Assembly: GCF_002878395.1 (NCBI RefSeq)
Contig: NC_061120.1
Span: 111,434,307 to 111,498,306 of the forward strand
Length of the DNA stretch: 64,000 nucleotides
DNA from: Capsicum annuum
Lineage: Eukaryota > Streptophyta > Magnoliopsida > Solanales > Solanaceae
Direction: 5' to 3'
The position numbers and the translations under genes were made by a program. Of the stretch, positions 34,811-46,440 are shown piece by piece; position 1 is the stretch's first letter, and each line of letters begins with the position of its first letter. Under the pieces are notes generated by a model. That model was not told the origin of the DNA and ran no database searches. It saw only the letters and a program-made list of their open reading frames with translations.

Positions 34811-35521
34811 TTTTCCAGGATAACTCATGAAATCCCACCTCATACTCAAACTCTAATAAAGAACCCTATTACAAAAAAGAAAACTCATCTCAAAGACGCT
34901 CGTACATTTTATGAGGCATATACTTCCCTAAGAAAGCCTTGAAGAACTGAGTACAATTCACCGGTAGAGATCCATCTGGCATGGAATCTAGATAACTTCT
35001 TCACTACCTCCTTGCTCGTATCTCCAGATGATAAGCAAGAAATCCCACTCAATGTGACTTGACCAACCCCAAATTTCAAAAGCACTCCTCACAACTAGAT
35101 AGGAACTCATAATCATCCTTTCTTAGGTCCTGATTAACCTGGGTGTATTCAATCTCTAAAATTGGCCCAGTATCTTTTACTCCTCTGAAGACATAGCTTG
35201 CTAGGCTACTTCCGGTTGTGAGACTACTAGTGATAGTGTAACCTCTACCCTTTGCGCCACTGTAGTAGGCTGTGCCTCTAAATCAACACCACCCTGTGCT
35301 GTTGGTTGAGCTTCCTCAGTCAGCGGACCACCAACTAACTATAATAACTATACTAAATCATCCAAAGAACAAACGAAGATATAAAATTAGGTAGAGCCTG
35401 GGCTACTTCTTTGCCCACCTGCTGTTATGGTGGTAGAATACCTAGAGCTCTATGAGTCTCAAAAGAAATGACAAGATCAGGTGATGGATCCCTGGCCCGA
35501 TCTCTAACTGGGGTTGTTGTT
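34811..35521 (-). pseudogene. G1 Gag N-terminal part
   Basis: The minus strand in broken frames gives VDGSLPVNCTQFFKAFLGKY, MPHKMYERL and EFEYEVGFHELS, corresponding to the Gag core of Ty3/gypsy (usual form WAQFSEAFLRKFVP and YEARFHELSRYA). About 35410-35510 has the glutamine/alanine-rich N-terminal region. It joins 28591 when LARD1 is removed, though with a frame change. The 5' leader and LTR are missing because region B starts at 35522. Confidence 0.7.
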
Positions 35522-36920
35522 TGATTTCACCCAAACTATACCCTTCAATAAGATACAATGTGGTCACTATCAAAATTATAGTAACCAACTAGGTTAGGGT
35601 CGATCCCATAGGGAATATGTCAAAGATGTATCTCAAACATGCTGAAGTAGCCAGAAGTACAGAAAAGTAAATGGGGGAATTTTTACTAAACAGTAAAAAG
35701 TAACAAGTCTGGATTGCCTTTGGTTGTAATCAATCTGAGATGAACACTAGGACAGTGTTCCCCCTAGGTTTCTAACTCCTTATGTTTCTTGTGCTCAATC
35801 CGACTATCTCACTATCCGCATATGTAGAATCTGAAAAGACAGGTATTACTAACCATCTTGTGAATCTCACTCCTTAACTTGTGACTCTCAGAGTGTCGGT
35901 TTACTAACCCTTATCTTTGATCCCAGTTTAACTATTACCTTTTGGGTATCAAGTTATTAGACAAGGGGTGATATCCTTTAATCTCTACCGTAGTGTTCCT
36001 TTCCTAATCTCAATATCTCTTGTGAAGATGATCTTTAATGTAGGTGGTTCTCAGTGCTAGACACCACTAAGAAAACAATTAAACTGAAGAAGATCATAAT
36101 GCAAGTGTGAACAATAATCTACAAAGATCTCACACTTCCCATTTTACATTATTCTACCAGGGTATCCATTACCCTAGCTAAGGGATTTAGTCTCTCATAT
36201 TTGCAAGAAAAGCCATGGAATTAAATTAACAAAGTATAGAAGTAATATCACAACAATGGAAGAATAAAACAGAAAGTCCCAAATCAATTAATTGACCAAA
36301 AACCAAGAACACAAGAATCCCAAGATCAATAGTCAATCTTGAAATTAATATAGCTTTGAAAATAATATGAGTGCGTAAACTGACTAAAAAATATCAAAAG
36401 AGTATTTATAAAGTACATAAAACCCCTAGAAATCTAAACCAAAACATATAGGGAAAACTAAGTTGGTGGCCACTTACGGACCATACGTGTCACCTATGCC
36501 ATGTTGGTGGCCTTTGCAAGTGCCAATATTCATCAAATATACAGAAACTCTTTTGTACTGCTACCTATGGGGTGTAGGTGGTACCTACATCCCATAGGTT
36601 ACCTTATTGTAGGCTCCAGAAGACTCTTCCAAATTCAACTTCTATGAACTTCAATTCCTGACACTTACACGGGTACCTACGGTACAGTAAGTGGTACCTA
36701 TGGGCCTTAGCTGACACCTCGTAACTAGTAGTCAAAACTCCAACATTCTGATTCTCTGAAGTTTCTTCTTTTAGACCTATGACAAGCCACTTATGGTCCA
36801 TAGGTGGGTCCTATGCAAAGAAAGTGGAATCATAAGTGAGCCCTTCTGCAATTTTAACTCTTTTTCTTTATTTTATGTTCCGAAATCTAGTTCCCTACAA
36901 AATAGACATAAAACACATCA
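35522..36920 (-). repeat. B 3' LTR
   Basis: Plus-strand start tgatttcacccaaac and end aaacacatca mirror the starts and ends of the C LTRs (tgataatgctcaac...ctagcacatca). gggtcgatcccatagggaa near 35592 is the usual text of this LTR type. TATA on the minus strand at 36402-36413. Palindromic acttacgg/ccataggt words at 36463-36810. The partner 5' LTR is not in the window. Confidence 0.55.
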
Positions 36921-37275
36921 TATCTACCAAAAATGAGCGTAAGAACTTGTATATTTTCCTGTTTTAAGCATCAAGAGTTACTTGAAATCATGGCAGATCA
37001 ACACCATCAACATAGAACATTTTCATGTCCTCGGGCAACAACAACTCAAGAAAGCACAACACAATGCTTAACCAAGAGAAATCTAAGATACCAACAACAT
37101 TCAATCCCAATTTCAGCTAAAAACCATTACCCCCTTTTACTTTTATTTTTTCAAAACTAAATGTGTGAATCAATGCAGCCCAACAATGTGACATAAGGTA
37201 ATCAAGCTATGTCATTACATTAGAAAAACATAATCAAGCATATATACAAATTACACTACCTAAATGGATAAGCAG
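36921..37275 (-). other. B 3' non-coding region, distal piece
   Basis: Resembles 39272-39540 of element C (tcaagcatatatacaaatta, cactacctaaa). No coding. Confidence 0.5.
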
Positions 37276-37751
37276 TGTCACGGCCTGAACCAGGGACTGG
37301 CTTTGACAGGTATCTCAAGTCCAACAAAGAATGAAGACCACCCCTTGCACCTAACCAATCAGAACACAACACCCCAAATATTGGATAAATTTTGAACATA
37401 TAACAAGACAGATACGATAAGCTTGGAGAATTTTAGTCATTTCTGTAATCCGAGAACTAATAACTGACCAACATCACCTAGTTCCACAGTAAACCACAAA
37501 GCCTTCTAACCAAAACCAAAATCAATAAGGTGTTGGGACATGCCCCCGACCCTGACATTAACAATGATAATGTTAATGATAAAGTAAACTCTCAATTCTA
37601 ATCTAAGACTGGAAATTGATGAAATGACTAAGTCTTCTGGAGAATGGGAGCTCACCACTTCACCAGTGATGACTGGTGAACAAAGCTGATCTACCTAACA
37701 TGGTGTAGAAAAAATTAAAGGTATCTCTGGTGCTTGCAACATGTGGGGATA

Positions 37752-39271
37752 TGATAATGCTCAACTTATACCTCAAATTAGTGTAAGGCGGTTGTTGTCA
37801 ATATATTTACCTAACTTTGGAGTCGGGGTCGAATCCACAGGGAACAATGTGAGTGGCGATTAAGCTAATTTGAAGCTATAGCTACAAGTTTAATTCAAAC
37901 AAATGGTACAAAAATATAAAATTAAGATGGGGGTTTTGAAAGTATCAAGTAATGTTATCACTTCAATATTAATGTTTGTAATAAATATAAATGGGAAACC
38001 AGAGGTATGTTCACCATGGCTTTTAGGACTTTACAGGTATTAGGTAGTGCTTAGGATTCTTAAAGTAAGTAAAACAACAGACTATCCTTGACTATGATAC
38101 TTTCTGACTTATCTCTCGACCTTACCAGACAATTTATTATCTAATTCTCTCGAACTTAGATAGCTTACCTATTTCCAATAGGATGTTATCTCAGGTAGAC
38201 TAATCTAGTTACGACATCAATCATTAACCAGAAGGTTGGTAGATTCTGAGTCCCTGTTGATAATTCACGACCTCTAGTCTATTTCTCAGTTAGAAGCAAA
38301 TAAAACCTAAGGCATAATCCAATGTTTGCAACCAATAGATTTCAGTTAAAACAACAGAATTTTAAGTCGTTCTATTACTCTTTGAATCCGTTTAATACCT
38401 AGTAACCCATCAAACCCTACTCCATGGATCCCATAACTCCGGCTAATGGAATTAGTTGCTCATGATTTGATGAACGAAATAACAAGTTGAATTCATGATG
38501 CTAAGGATAAACTTACAAATGGATGGAAAACAACAAGTAGTTTCTTCAATTTAACCACAAGGTAGAAACCCAAAAATAGTTGATAAGAAACAAGAGGTAT
38601 ATTTGGTGAAAGAGCACAATGTACGTGCTTCTTTTCCCAGCGTCCCTTTTTTTTTTATAGACAATGATCCCCCTTTTAAAAACCCTAAAACAAGTCTTTA
38701 CATAGTCAACCCTAGATAAGGAAATAAAATTAAAGTTTCAGTTTTCTCTTTGGATTAGACGATGATGCTTTTGACGGCGCTTCAGATACCTGACAACGTG
38801 TGCGTGATGTCATCAAATATTCCAGTGAATTTTTATCTTCTAACTCTTCAGACGACAAACTTGACAGCGTGTCAAAAACTTGACGGCGCGTGAAAACTGC
38901 CGTCATAACTTCACTGAAAATCAACATACTCTCCCTCTGGATGACGGCGATTTTGACGCCATGTGACATATTTGACGGCCCGTCCTAAAAATCATCTCAT
39001 TTCATCTCAGCTTCTCAGGTTTTGTCTAAGTTTGACGGCAACTTTGACAGTCTATCCCATGTATGACAGCGCTTCAGAATTGACGTCAGCTACACTTCAA
39101 CTTATTTACATCAGATTTCAGTTCTTCTGCTACATTGTTATTTATTTCCATGCATCTTGACTTTCCTACAAAATCTTAAGAAATAACATCAAAAACACCA
39201 ATAATTACTTAAGAACTTACAATTATTTTAAGTTAAAAAGTCTTAAATGTGCTACAAAATCTAGCACATCA
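37752..39271 (-). repeat. C 3' LTR, full length
   Basis: 1,520 bp. Contains gacggc palindromic-word array (38759-39080) upstream of a minus-strand TATA-like ctataaaaaa (38651-38660). The minus-strand start TGATGTGCTAG is preceded by a polypurine-like tract reading aagttgagggtgt. Confidence 0.75.
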
Positions 39272-40860
39272 ACACCCTCAACTTAAAACAATTGCTTGTC
39301 CTCAAGCAACTATATAACACCATACTACGATGCTTAACCAAGAGACACATAAGATTCCTATCATAGTTGATTATCAAGTTTAGCTCAAAACTCATGCCAC
39401 TCTCCACGTTCAATTACTTATAAATCCTACTGTCCATATCAATGAAGATTAACAATGTGACCTAAAGGAGTCAAGATATGGCATCAATTCAGCAACAATA
39501 ACCATGCATATGTATAAGTTACACTACCCAAACAAGTAAACAGCTAGCAATGCAACCGATGTGCCCTTACAACCAAGAAGTCCCTTCTCACTCATATATG
39601 AACTCAAGCATATTAATGCGGGGATGGTTAAGAGACACTCACTCTTAGAAAGGAATTCCAATCAATGCATGTCAAATACCATATGCTTGCCCTTATTTTC
39701 ATTACCAAGGTGTCCAGACAGGTAAGTTAGGATCACTATAGGTCTTTTCTTTGTCTTGTAAGGTTGGCTAAGGGCTGGTATGATATTCAATAACATTTTG
39801 AGTGACTAAGCCTCCTTGGCACTACCTTAACTTTAGGGGTTCACTTATTACCCTTTTTGTTTTTTTTCTCCTTTTCTTAATAACACATTATTCAGGATGG
39901 ATGTGACTTTTCTTTTTCACTCTTTTTCTTTTCTTATTTTTCTTACACATCACCTATATTTTTATTATTTTTCACTTATTATTTTCCTTTTATTCTACCT
40001 TTCTTCATACCTAGTTTACATCATGTACCCCTATGATAGCCATTCTCAACTTAGGTTGTTTACCTAAGTCAAGGTATATAGTGTCCAAGGAGGACCAGGG
40101 CCAAAACAGGTTCATTATGATCTAAATGGGAAGGTGATAGGTCTCATAGAAAGAAATGGTCAATTTAGGATCAAAATAGGGATCAAGAGATATCATGCAT
40201 ACAGGGAAGGTCATTTAGGCAAAAAAATCACTTAAAAATCAAAACAACCTATGATCTTTTCCTAACCCCTATCTTTCAACCAAGGTAAGACTAACCAGGC
40301 AAGTTCTAGATTCAACACACACAGGGAATTGAGTAAGACCTCACACACACATGGAACAATGGTACATCACAAGCTACTACCCATTCGGTTCATGCAATTA
40401 TTAGCAGTGATTATCATATCCCTAGCACTAATGAAATAAAACAATTCACAGTAGCTACATATAAATGCATATCACATAGTTATAAAACAGACCAACGAAG
40501 AGGTGTTTATCAGTCTTAAAAATCAACAAAAATATGTCAACTTATCTAGATACCTATTTTTCTCCAATTAACCACAATACATCACAAAACAAACACAATA
40601 CGCCTAAACATGCCGGCTCTACTAGGAACAAGACTCTGAGGAAAAGAGGCACAGCAACAAAAACCCTAGGAGGACATCACGCCCACAAGTAGCCTCACCC
40701 TCAACTTAATATCATGCAGTGTTCCCAACGTGCCAATCCAAAACAAGAGAGTTAGAAACATACCTGTAGCACCATGGGTGTGAAGATCTGATGTCAATCA
40801 CATAATACAAATACAAGCAACAAAATACCTTGGGTTGCCTCCCAAGAAGCGCCTAATTTA
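39272..40860 (-). other. C 3' non-coding region
   Basis: No coding frame. Homologous in layout and text to 44611-45960 of B (ctaggatcactatagg/aggatcactataggtc, actcagcctccttgg/ctaagcctccttgg, cctcaacttaggttg/cctcaacttagctg). T-rich stretch at 39850-40010. Confidence 0.55.
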
Positions 40861-41133
40861 GTGTCACGGCACGAACCAACTCAGCTTTTTCCTCCATCTT
40901 GAGGATATAAAATTCACCCCCAACTTAGAGTCCATCTTCTTTCCTCACTCATAGGAAGGTGGTACAAATATTAAGAAGCCGAGTAATGGATGATGCATGG
41001 TAAACAACTCAGCTTTAAAGCGAGGTGTGTTTTTGTGTTGCTTATCAAGTGTAAAATATAGAATATAGGATTCTTGTTCCTTATATTCACAGTCTTCCAC
41101 TATTTTAGATGATTCCACAGACAAGATATCATC

Positions 41134-41925
41134 TTAACATAATGTGGAAAAATGCTTCGAGTGTGGCCTAACAAATCCTACTTCAAAATTTACACTATCC
41201 TCTACACACTCACTTTTATTTATCTTCTCAACATTTTTACTTTGAATTGGGCTAGATTTTTCATAAGAGATTGGCTTGGCTTCTTCTTTTGACTCTAGTA
41301 CTATTTCCTCAATCTTGGCATCATCTCTCATGGTTGGCTCAGTTGGTTGGGAAATCTCCAAGGGTTGATCAACATCAAGCTCATCATCAGTATAGGAATC
41401 TTGCTCTTCATCGTCACACTCTTCCATTATTTTAAATGATTCCACAGACAAGATATCATCTAAACATAATGTAGAAAAGTGTTTTGGATGATTGACCTCG
41501 ATATCCATCTCTTCTATCCTTGCTCTTCCCTCTTTAAATGTCCTAATGTCTTGACGTATGTCACATATGGTATAATTCATTTTGTTTATACGATCCAACA
41601 TTAGTTGAAGCATAGCTTCAATGTCACTCTTTCCAGTGCTGCATTTTTCCTTTTCTTGACCATAAGACCTGTCATATTCATAAGAAGAACTAGAACTTGG
41701 GTTAGCGCAATAGGGGGGGGGGGCATTTGTGCAATAACTCCAATGTCTATGTTGACCACCACATAAAGAACAATTATACTCCCGATAGGATAGAGATAGT
41801 GCACACATCTCTCTTCGAGGAGCATATCTACAATCTTACCAAAAGTGGGGTCCATCACAATATGGACATGGATCATCTAGATAAGATTTCAAACCATCAA
41901 ACTTATATTCATTCCAAGATGCCAT
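41134..41925 (-). pseudogene. C Gag-like ORF with two zinc-knuckle-like motifs
   Basis: An ATG at 41925 starts MASWNEYKFDGLKSYLDD. Two Cys/His clusters follow: CPYCDGPHF and, after one stop, CSLCGGQHRHWSYC. They resemble the C-G-G-x-H clusters of Athila-type Gag leaders. A Ser/Tyr-rich linker is followed by a helical region (IEAMLQLMLDRINKMNYTIC, DIRQDIRTFKEGRARIEEMD) and an acidic tail. The segment HPKHFSTLCLDDILSVESFK recurs about 110 codons later as HSKHFSTLC-stop-DDILSVESSK, a duplication of about 350 bp. From 41808 to 41134 the frame is open for 224 codons. Gag would package the RNA; whether this one does is unknown. Confidence 0.5.
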
Positions 41926-42053
41926 AGTAAGAAATAAACAAAAATAAAGAAAATCTACCTAACACAAGAAACAAAGGAAATCACAAACTAATATTTACAT
42001 GTTTGAATTCAAGCAAGTAAGCTAAAATTCCAAACTAACTCAATACGCCAAAT

Positions 42054-42074
42054 TGTTCCCCAGCAACAATACCA
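42054..42074 (-). other. C primer-binding site, Asp-tRNA type
   Basis: The complement starts TGGTATTGTTGCTGGGGA, a mutated TGGCGCCGTTGCCGGGGA, the site typical of Athila/Tat elements. It lies 4 bp from the 5' LTR. Confidence 0.7.
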
Positions 42075-42078
42075 TTTT

Positions 42079-42909
42079 TGATAACACTCAACTTACACCT
42101 TAAATTAGTTTAAGGTGCTCATCGTCAATATATTTACCTAACATTGGAGTGAGGGTCGAATCCACAGGGAATAATGTGAGTGGCGATTCAGCTAATTTGA
42201 AGCTATATATACAAGTTCAATTCAAACAAATGGTACAAAAATATAAAATTAAGATGGGGGTTTTGACAGTATCAACTAATGTTGTCACTTCACTATTAAT
42301 GTTTGTAATCAATATATATGGGAAACCAGAGTTATGTTCACCATAGCTTTTGGGACTTTACAGGTACTAGGTAGTGCTTGGGATTCTTAAAGTAAGTAAA
42401 ACAGCAGAAGATCCTTGACTATAATACTTTCTGACTTATCTCTTGAACTTACCAGACAATTTATGATCTAATTCTTCTAACTCTTCAGACGGAAAACCTA
42501 ACGGCTTGTCAAAAACTCGACAGCATATGAAAATTGTTGTCACAACTTCACTAAAAATCAACACACTTTACCTCTGGATGACGGTGATTTTGACGCCATG
42601 TGACATATTTGATGGCCCATCCTAAACGTCATCCCATTTTATCTCATATTCTTAGGTTTTGTCTAAGCTTGACGGCAACTTTGACAGTCTATCCCATGTA
42701 TGACGGCGCTTCAAAATTAATGTCAGCTACACTTCAACTTCTTTACACCAGATTTCAGTTCTTCTGCTCCATTGTTATTTATTTCCATGCATCTTGACTT
42801 TCCTACAAAATCTTAAGAAATAACATCAAAAACACCAATAATTACTTAAGAACTTATAATTATTTCAGATTAAAAAGTCCTAAATGTTCTACAAAAATCT
42901 AGCACATCA
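42079..42909 (-). repeat. C 5' LTR with internal deletion
   Basis: 831 bp; matches both ends of the 3' LTR but lacks about 690 bp corresponding to roughly 38150-38840. The joint is within ctaattcttctaactcttc, where ttct is shared by both sides. Confidence 0.8.
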
Positions 42910-44615
42910 AGATACAATGTCTGGAAACGGTTAGTGGGTTAAGCACTAGCATATCACTCAAGTATAGAGGATAAAATAAAGCCAAATTAAAAACCTTATG
43001 AACATCATCTATAAATACATTAATAATACGTCGGGAAAGGGAACAAGGCTTAATATGCACTTTAAAGATTTCTCCTGAATTGTGTGGCTTAACCGTCATA
43101 ATGTAAGAAGGATCCCACGGGCTATATGGATCTAGCTCTTCCCCAGCTGGAAGGGCCCTAGTGTATATAGCCACCTAAATAAGGGGATGTACATATGCAC
43201 CATGGGGACTCGAACCTCCGGGCATACTAAAGTGACTGAAGTACCCAATCTTGTAATATAATATGGGCGACTCAAACCACTCACTCATGTGATAATAATA
43301 AGAGGCACTCAAACCACCCAGTCATGTAGACCCCTGCATCGGCAATTGCAACTTCCAATATTGGTCCCTCAGGTTCTCCACATTCATGACTCAGCTACAC
43401 AACCCTTATTAAAACCTAATTAAAATATTTAACACACATTTCCATTCATTGAACCATAATACAGATTTAGGCATACACTGTTGGTATCATCATACCAACT
43501 ACACTTACAAGGTAATATCAATATGCCAAACCAATTATCATCAATTTGGGAATTCACAACCCCCTTGGTTCAATTATACATTAGCTTGGAGAATTACATA
43601 ACCCTATAAGGTTCAATCAAAATCGTTATACTTTAATGACATCACATTATGCAATAGTTCAAGAGTAGTTTTATGTGTATTCTTTTCATATTCAAAACCA
43701 ATTTCACAATATGGGTTTCAGGTCATTACCAATTCAACTGTTAATATTCATAAAATTTAAGGAATTCACAATCCCCTAGTTTATTCACCATACCCATGCA
43801 TCAAATTGATTTCAAAACCACTATTTAAACATAACCAATTCATATATAAATATGAAACATCACATAAACAACAATTTGAAACCCTCAACCCATGTTCAAA
43901 ACCCAACATCAAAATTATATGAATAGTACTTAAAAAACATGCTTTTATCAAAATAACAATTGGGGAAGAGAAACATTCCTGAAATACCCAAGGCTATGGA
44001 GAGAAAACCCTTAAAGCTCTCCTTGACCCTCTTTTTAGAAACCCTAAAAATGGATGCTTGAGAGTCTTGAGAGAGAAGAAAGAATATTTGGAGTGTTCTA
44101 TCAATGAAAATAGAGCCTAAGTATGCTTATAGGTCATGGGTTATTATTAGGATATTAGGGAAATGTCTAAACTACCCTCATTAAAATCTGGAAATTAAAT
44201 CGTCAGTTGTTACGGTTCTTATAATGACTCATCCTGACTCATTACAACTCATGTCCACAAGTCATTATTAAGACAGCATCACCAGGCACACACACTATTG
44301 ACCTTACAACTCGTATACCATGTCTCATAATTGGACACTACAACTCATAGTGTCTAGTCGTAGTCAACACAAAAATTAATTGGGTGTACGCTGGAAATCC
44401 TACAATTTGCACACGATGACCCATAACTAGTCCTCACGACTTGTAGTGAGCCACTCATACTCGAAGCAAAAGACTTTTCCACATACACTAATAAAGATAT
44501 TATTTGGGAATGATGCATCATGACTCCCTATGACTCATAGGGTAAGTCGTAGTCAGCACTGTAAGGATAAAATTTTAGAAATTCTTCAGAGATCAACACC
44601 TAGTGTTTCAAGAAG

Positions 44616-46440
44616 CAAGCAACAAAACCCATGCACCCTCATAACAATGAAGTCCCAATCACTCAAAGAATAATTTATGTTAATATTGGGACAATAACAA
44701 GACATACACTCTCAAATGAGGTTCCACATATGCATAGAATACCATAGGCTTGTCCTTACTTTCTTTACCCTAGTTTTTGGACAGTCAAACTAGGATCACT
44801 ATAGGACTTACTCGGTTTGTATTGTAGTCTTGGGTATGGTATAGTACATTTAGGAATTTTAGTGACTCAGCCTCCTTGGGACTACAAATACATTAGGGGT
44901 CCACTTATTAACAAACCGTTTCTTTTATTTTTCCCTTATTTCTCCCTTTTTATTTTTATTAGCTTATTCAGGCAGGGTGCAGTTTCTTTTATTCTTTTTC
45001 TGATTTTCTCTTTTTTTTCTAACAATTTTTTATTTTCTTTTTCTACCACACCTAACCTTACTTTTTTTCTATTATTACTCCTTTCTTCATACCCACTTCT
45101 AGTCATGCACCCCTATAATAGCCACCCTCAACTTAGCTGATTTGCCTGAGTTGAGGTGCACAATGTCCAAAGAGGACCAAGCTTAAAATAGGTTCATTGT
45201 AACCAAACTGGGAAGGTGAAAGGAGAAAATAATTAAAATAGTCTATGTATGCTCAAAATAGGGATCAAGGGATACTTATTCACATTTGGAAGATCATTCA
45301 GATAAAAGTGGAATATTCCAGAATAACCTATGATCCTTTCCTAAATGACTATCATATAATTTAGTCAAGACTAATCGGGTAAGTTCTGGATTTAACACAT
45401 AAAAGAGCTAAGTAAGAATCTCACACACACATGGCACAGAGTTGTATCATAAACAACTACCTATCTGATTCATGCAAATGCTAGCTATGATTATTATGAC
45501 CCTAATCCTAATTCCATAATGAGATTCATGGTGGTCAAATATATATACACATCACACAGTTCAATAATATATTTTTAGAGGGGTATTATTTTTCTCAATA
45601 ATATCTAAGAACAATCAACACAAAATACATCAACTGCCCTTAGGTACTTATTTTCCTCCTAGTTAAACAAAAATAACTATAAAAATTATGAAAGAAAACA
45701 CAATACAACACAAATATGTCCTAGACATATTGATTCTACTATCATAACGTGGCCGATGAGAAAATAAGTACGGTAACAAAAACTCAAGATGATTGTGGTA
45801 TACCCCACCCCTACTGAAAGATAATGCACTACCCCTGTGTAAGACCATAATATAAAGCAAAGAAGTAAAAACATACTTGGACATACTAGGTGTCTATCTC
45901 ATACTCATCCCCATCTAGAGGTATCTCAACTGCTGAAGGAAGTGGTAGTGTCGAGGCATGAATAAAGACACATCTATTATTATCTCATGATATTTGACCA
46001 CATTCGTTGGTGGAAACTCTCTAGAATCAAGAGTTTTCTTTTTATAGGATAAACCAAATGGAATGGAGGGGTCTTATAGCTCCTCCTATCTTACTCTCTT
46101 GGTCCTAACCACCGAGACCAACTCTTCATCAACAAATAAATTAAATTGCCAAAGGCAGCATGAAGGAATAGGATGAGTGAATAATAAAACAATAGGATGG
46201 ATGATAGGAATATGAATCTCAGCAAGAAAGCATACCTTGGTTTTGTAGTATGGCCACCTCCTTCCTAATCTTAGATAGGTCTATAGCTTGTACATTGTAA
46301 AATTGTGTACTAAATCAACCATCAAAAACATTGATTTGGGCATGCAAATCAGTAGTGAACTCCAATATCTCAGCACAAAGCACAACTCAATCCAAGTCTC
46401 AACACTCTCTAACATTGTCTGGACTGAAGGCTAGATCTAT
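44616..46440 (-). other. B 3' non-coding region, proximal piece
   Basis: Homologous to the C 3' region to about 45960. 45960-46440 holds broken minus-strand frames without recognised motifs. T-rich tract near 44930-45080. Confidence 0.45.

Larger units (their letters stand above)
16205..35521 (-). mobile_element. G1: Ty3/gypsy element, nested host of two insertions
   Basis: On the minus strand the order is gag (35521-34811 and 28591-27900), protease/linker, RT, remnant of RNase H, integrase tail, and a 3' LTR (26117 down to 16205). The gag is split by LARD1 (28592-34810) and the 3' LTR by a copia element (17519-25572). Removing both leaves about 5 kb. Internal deletion has joined RNase H to the integrase tail, so most of integrase is gone. 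No 5' LTR is visible because region B abuts at 35522. The RT and zinc-knuckle motifs place it in Ty3/gypsy; the integrase tail resembles chromovirus-type elements. Confidence 0.75.
37752..42909 (-). mobile_element. C: compact non-autonomous Athila/Tat-like element
   Basis: LTRs at 42079-42909 (5') and 37752-39271 (3') with termini TGAT...TCA on both strands, a primer site of Asp-tRNA type, a Gag-like frame, and no RT or integrase. The duplication is ggata (37747-37751) and agata (42910-42914), 4 of 5 matching. The interior is 2.8 kb, far below an autonomous element. Near 40840-40870 the minus strand encodes text like LGGNPRYF near the usual pol end, so pol was removed between Gag and its C-terminus. 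Confidence 0.7.
37276..44610 (-). mobile_element. D: solo LTR split by element C
   Basis: Starts tgtcacggcctgaaccagg and ends gtgtttca, flanked by agcag (37271-37275) and agaag (44611-44615). Element C interrupts it at 37751/42910; the remaining LTR is about 2.2 kb. A minus-strand TATA-like ctataagc lies at about 44121-44133 with an array of gactcat/aactcat words at 44212-44560. No coding frames. Confidence 0.65.

Noticed and set aside
41713..41722. Run of ten Gs as a possible G-quadruplex or frameshift site
   Set aside because: Isolated mononucleotide run; more likely length noise that breaks the Gag-like frame.
44817..45140. 107-codon open frame with Phe/Ser-rich runs
   Set aside because: Reads through a T-rich non-coding tract homologous to 39840-40020 in element C.
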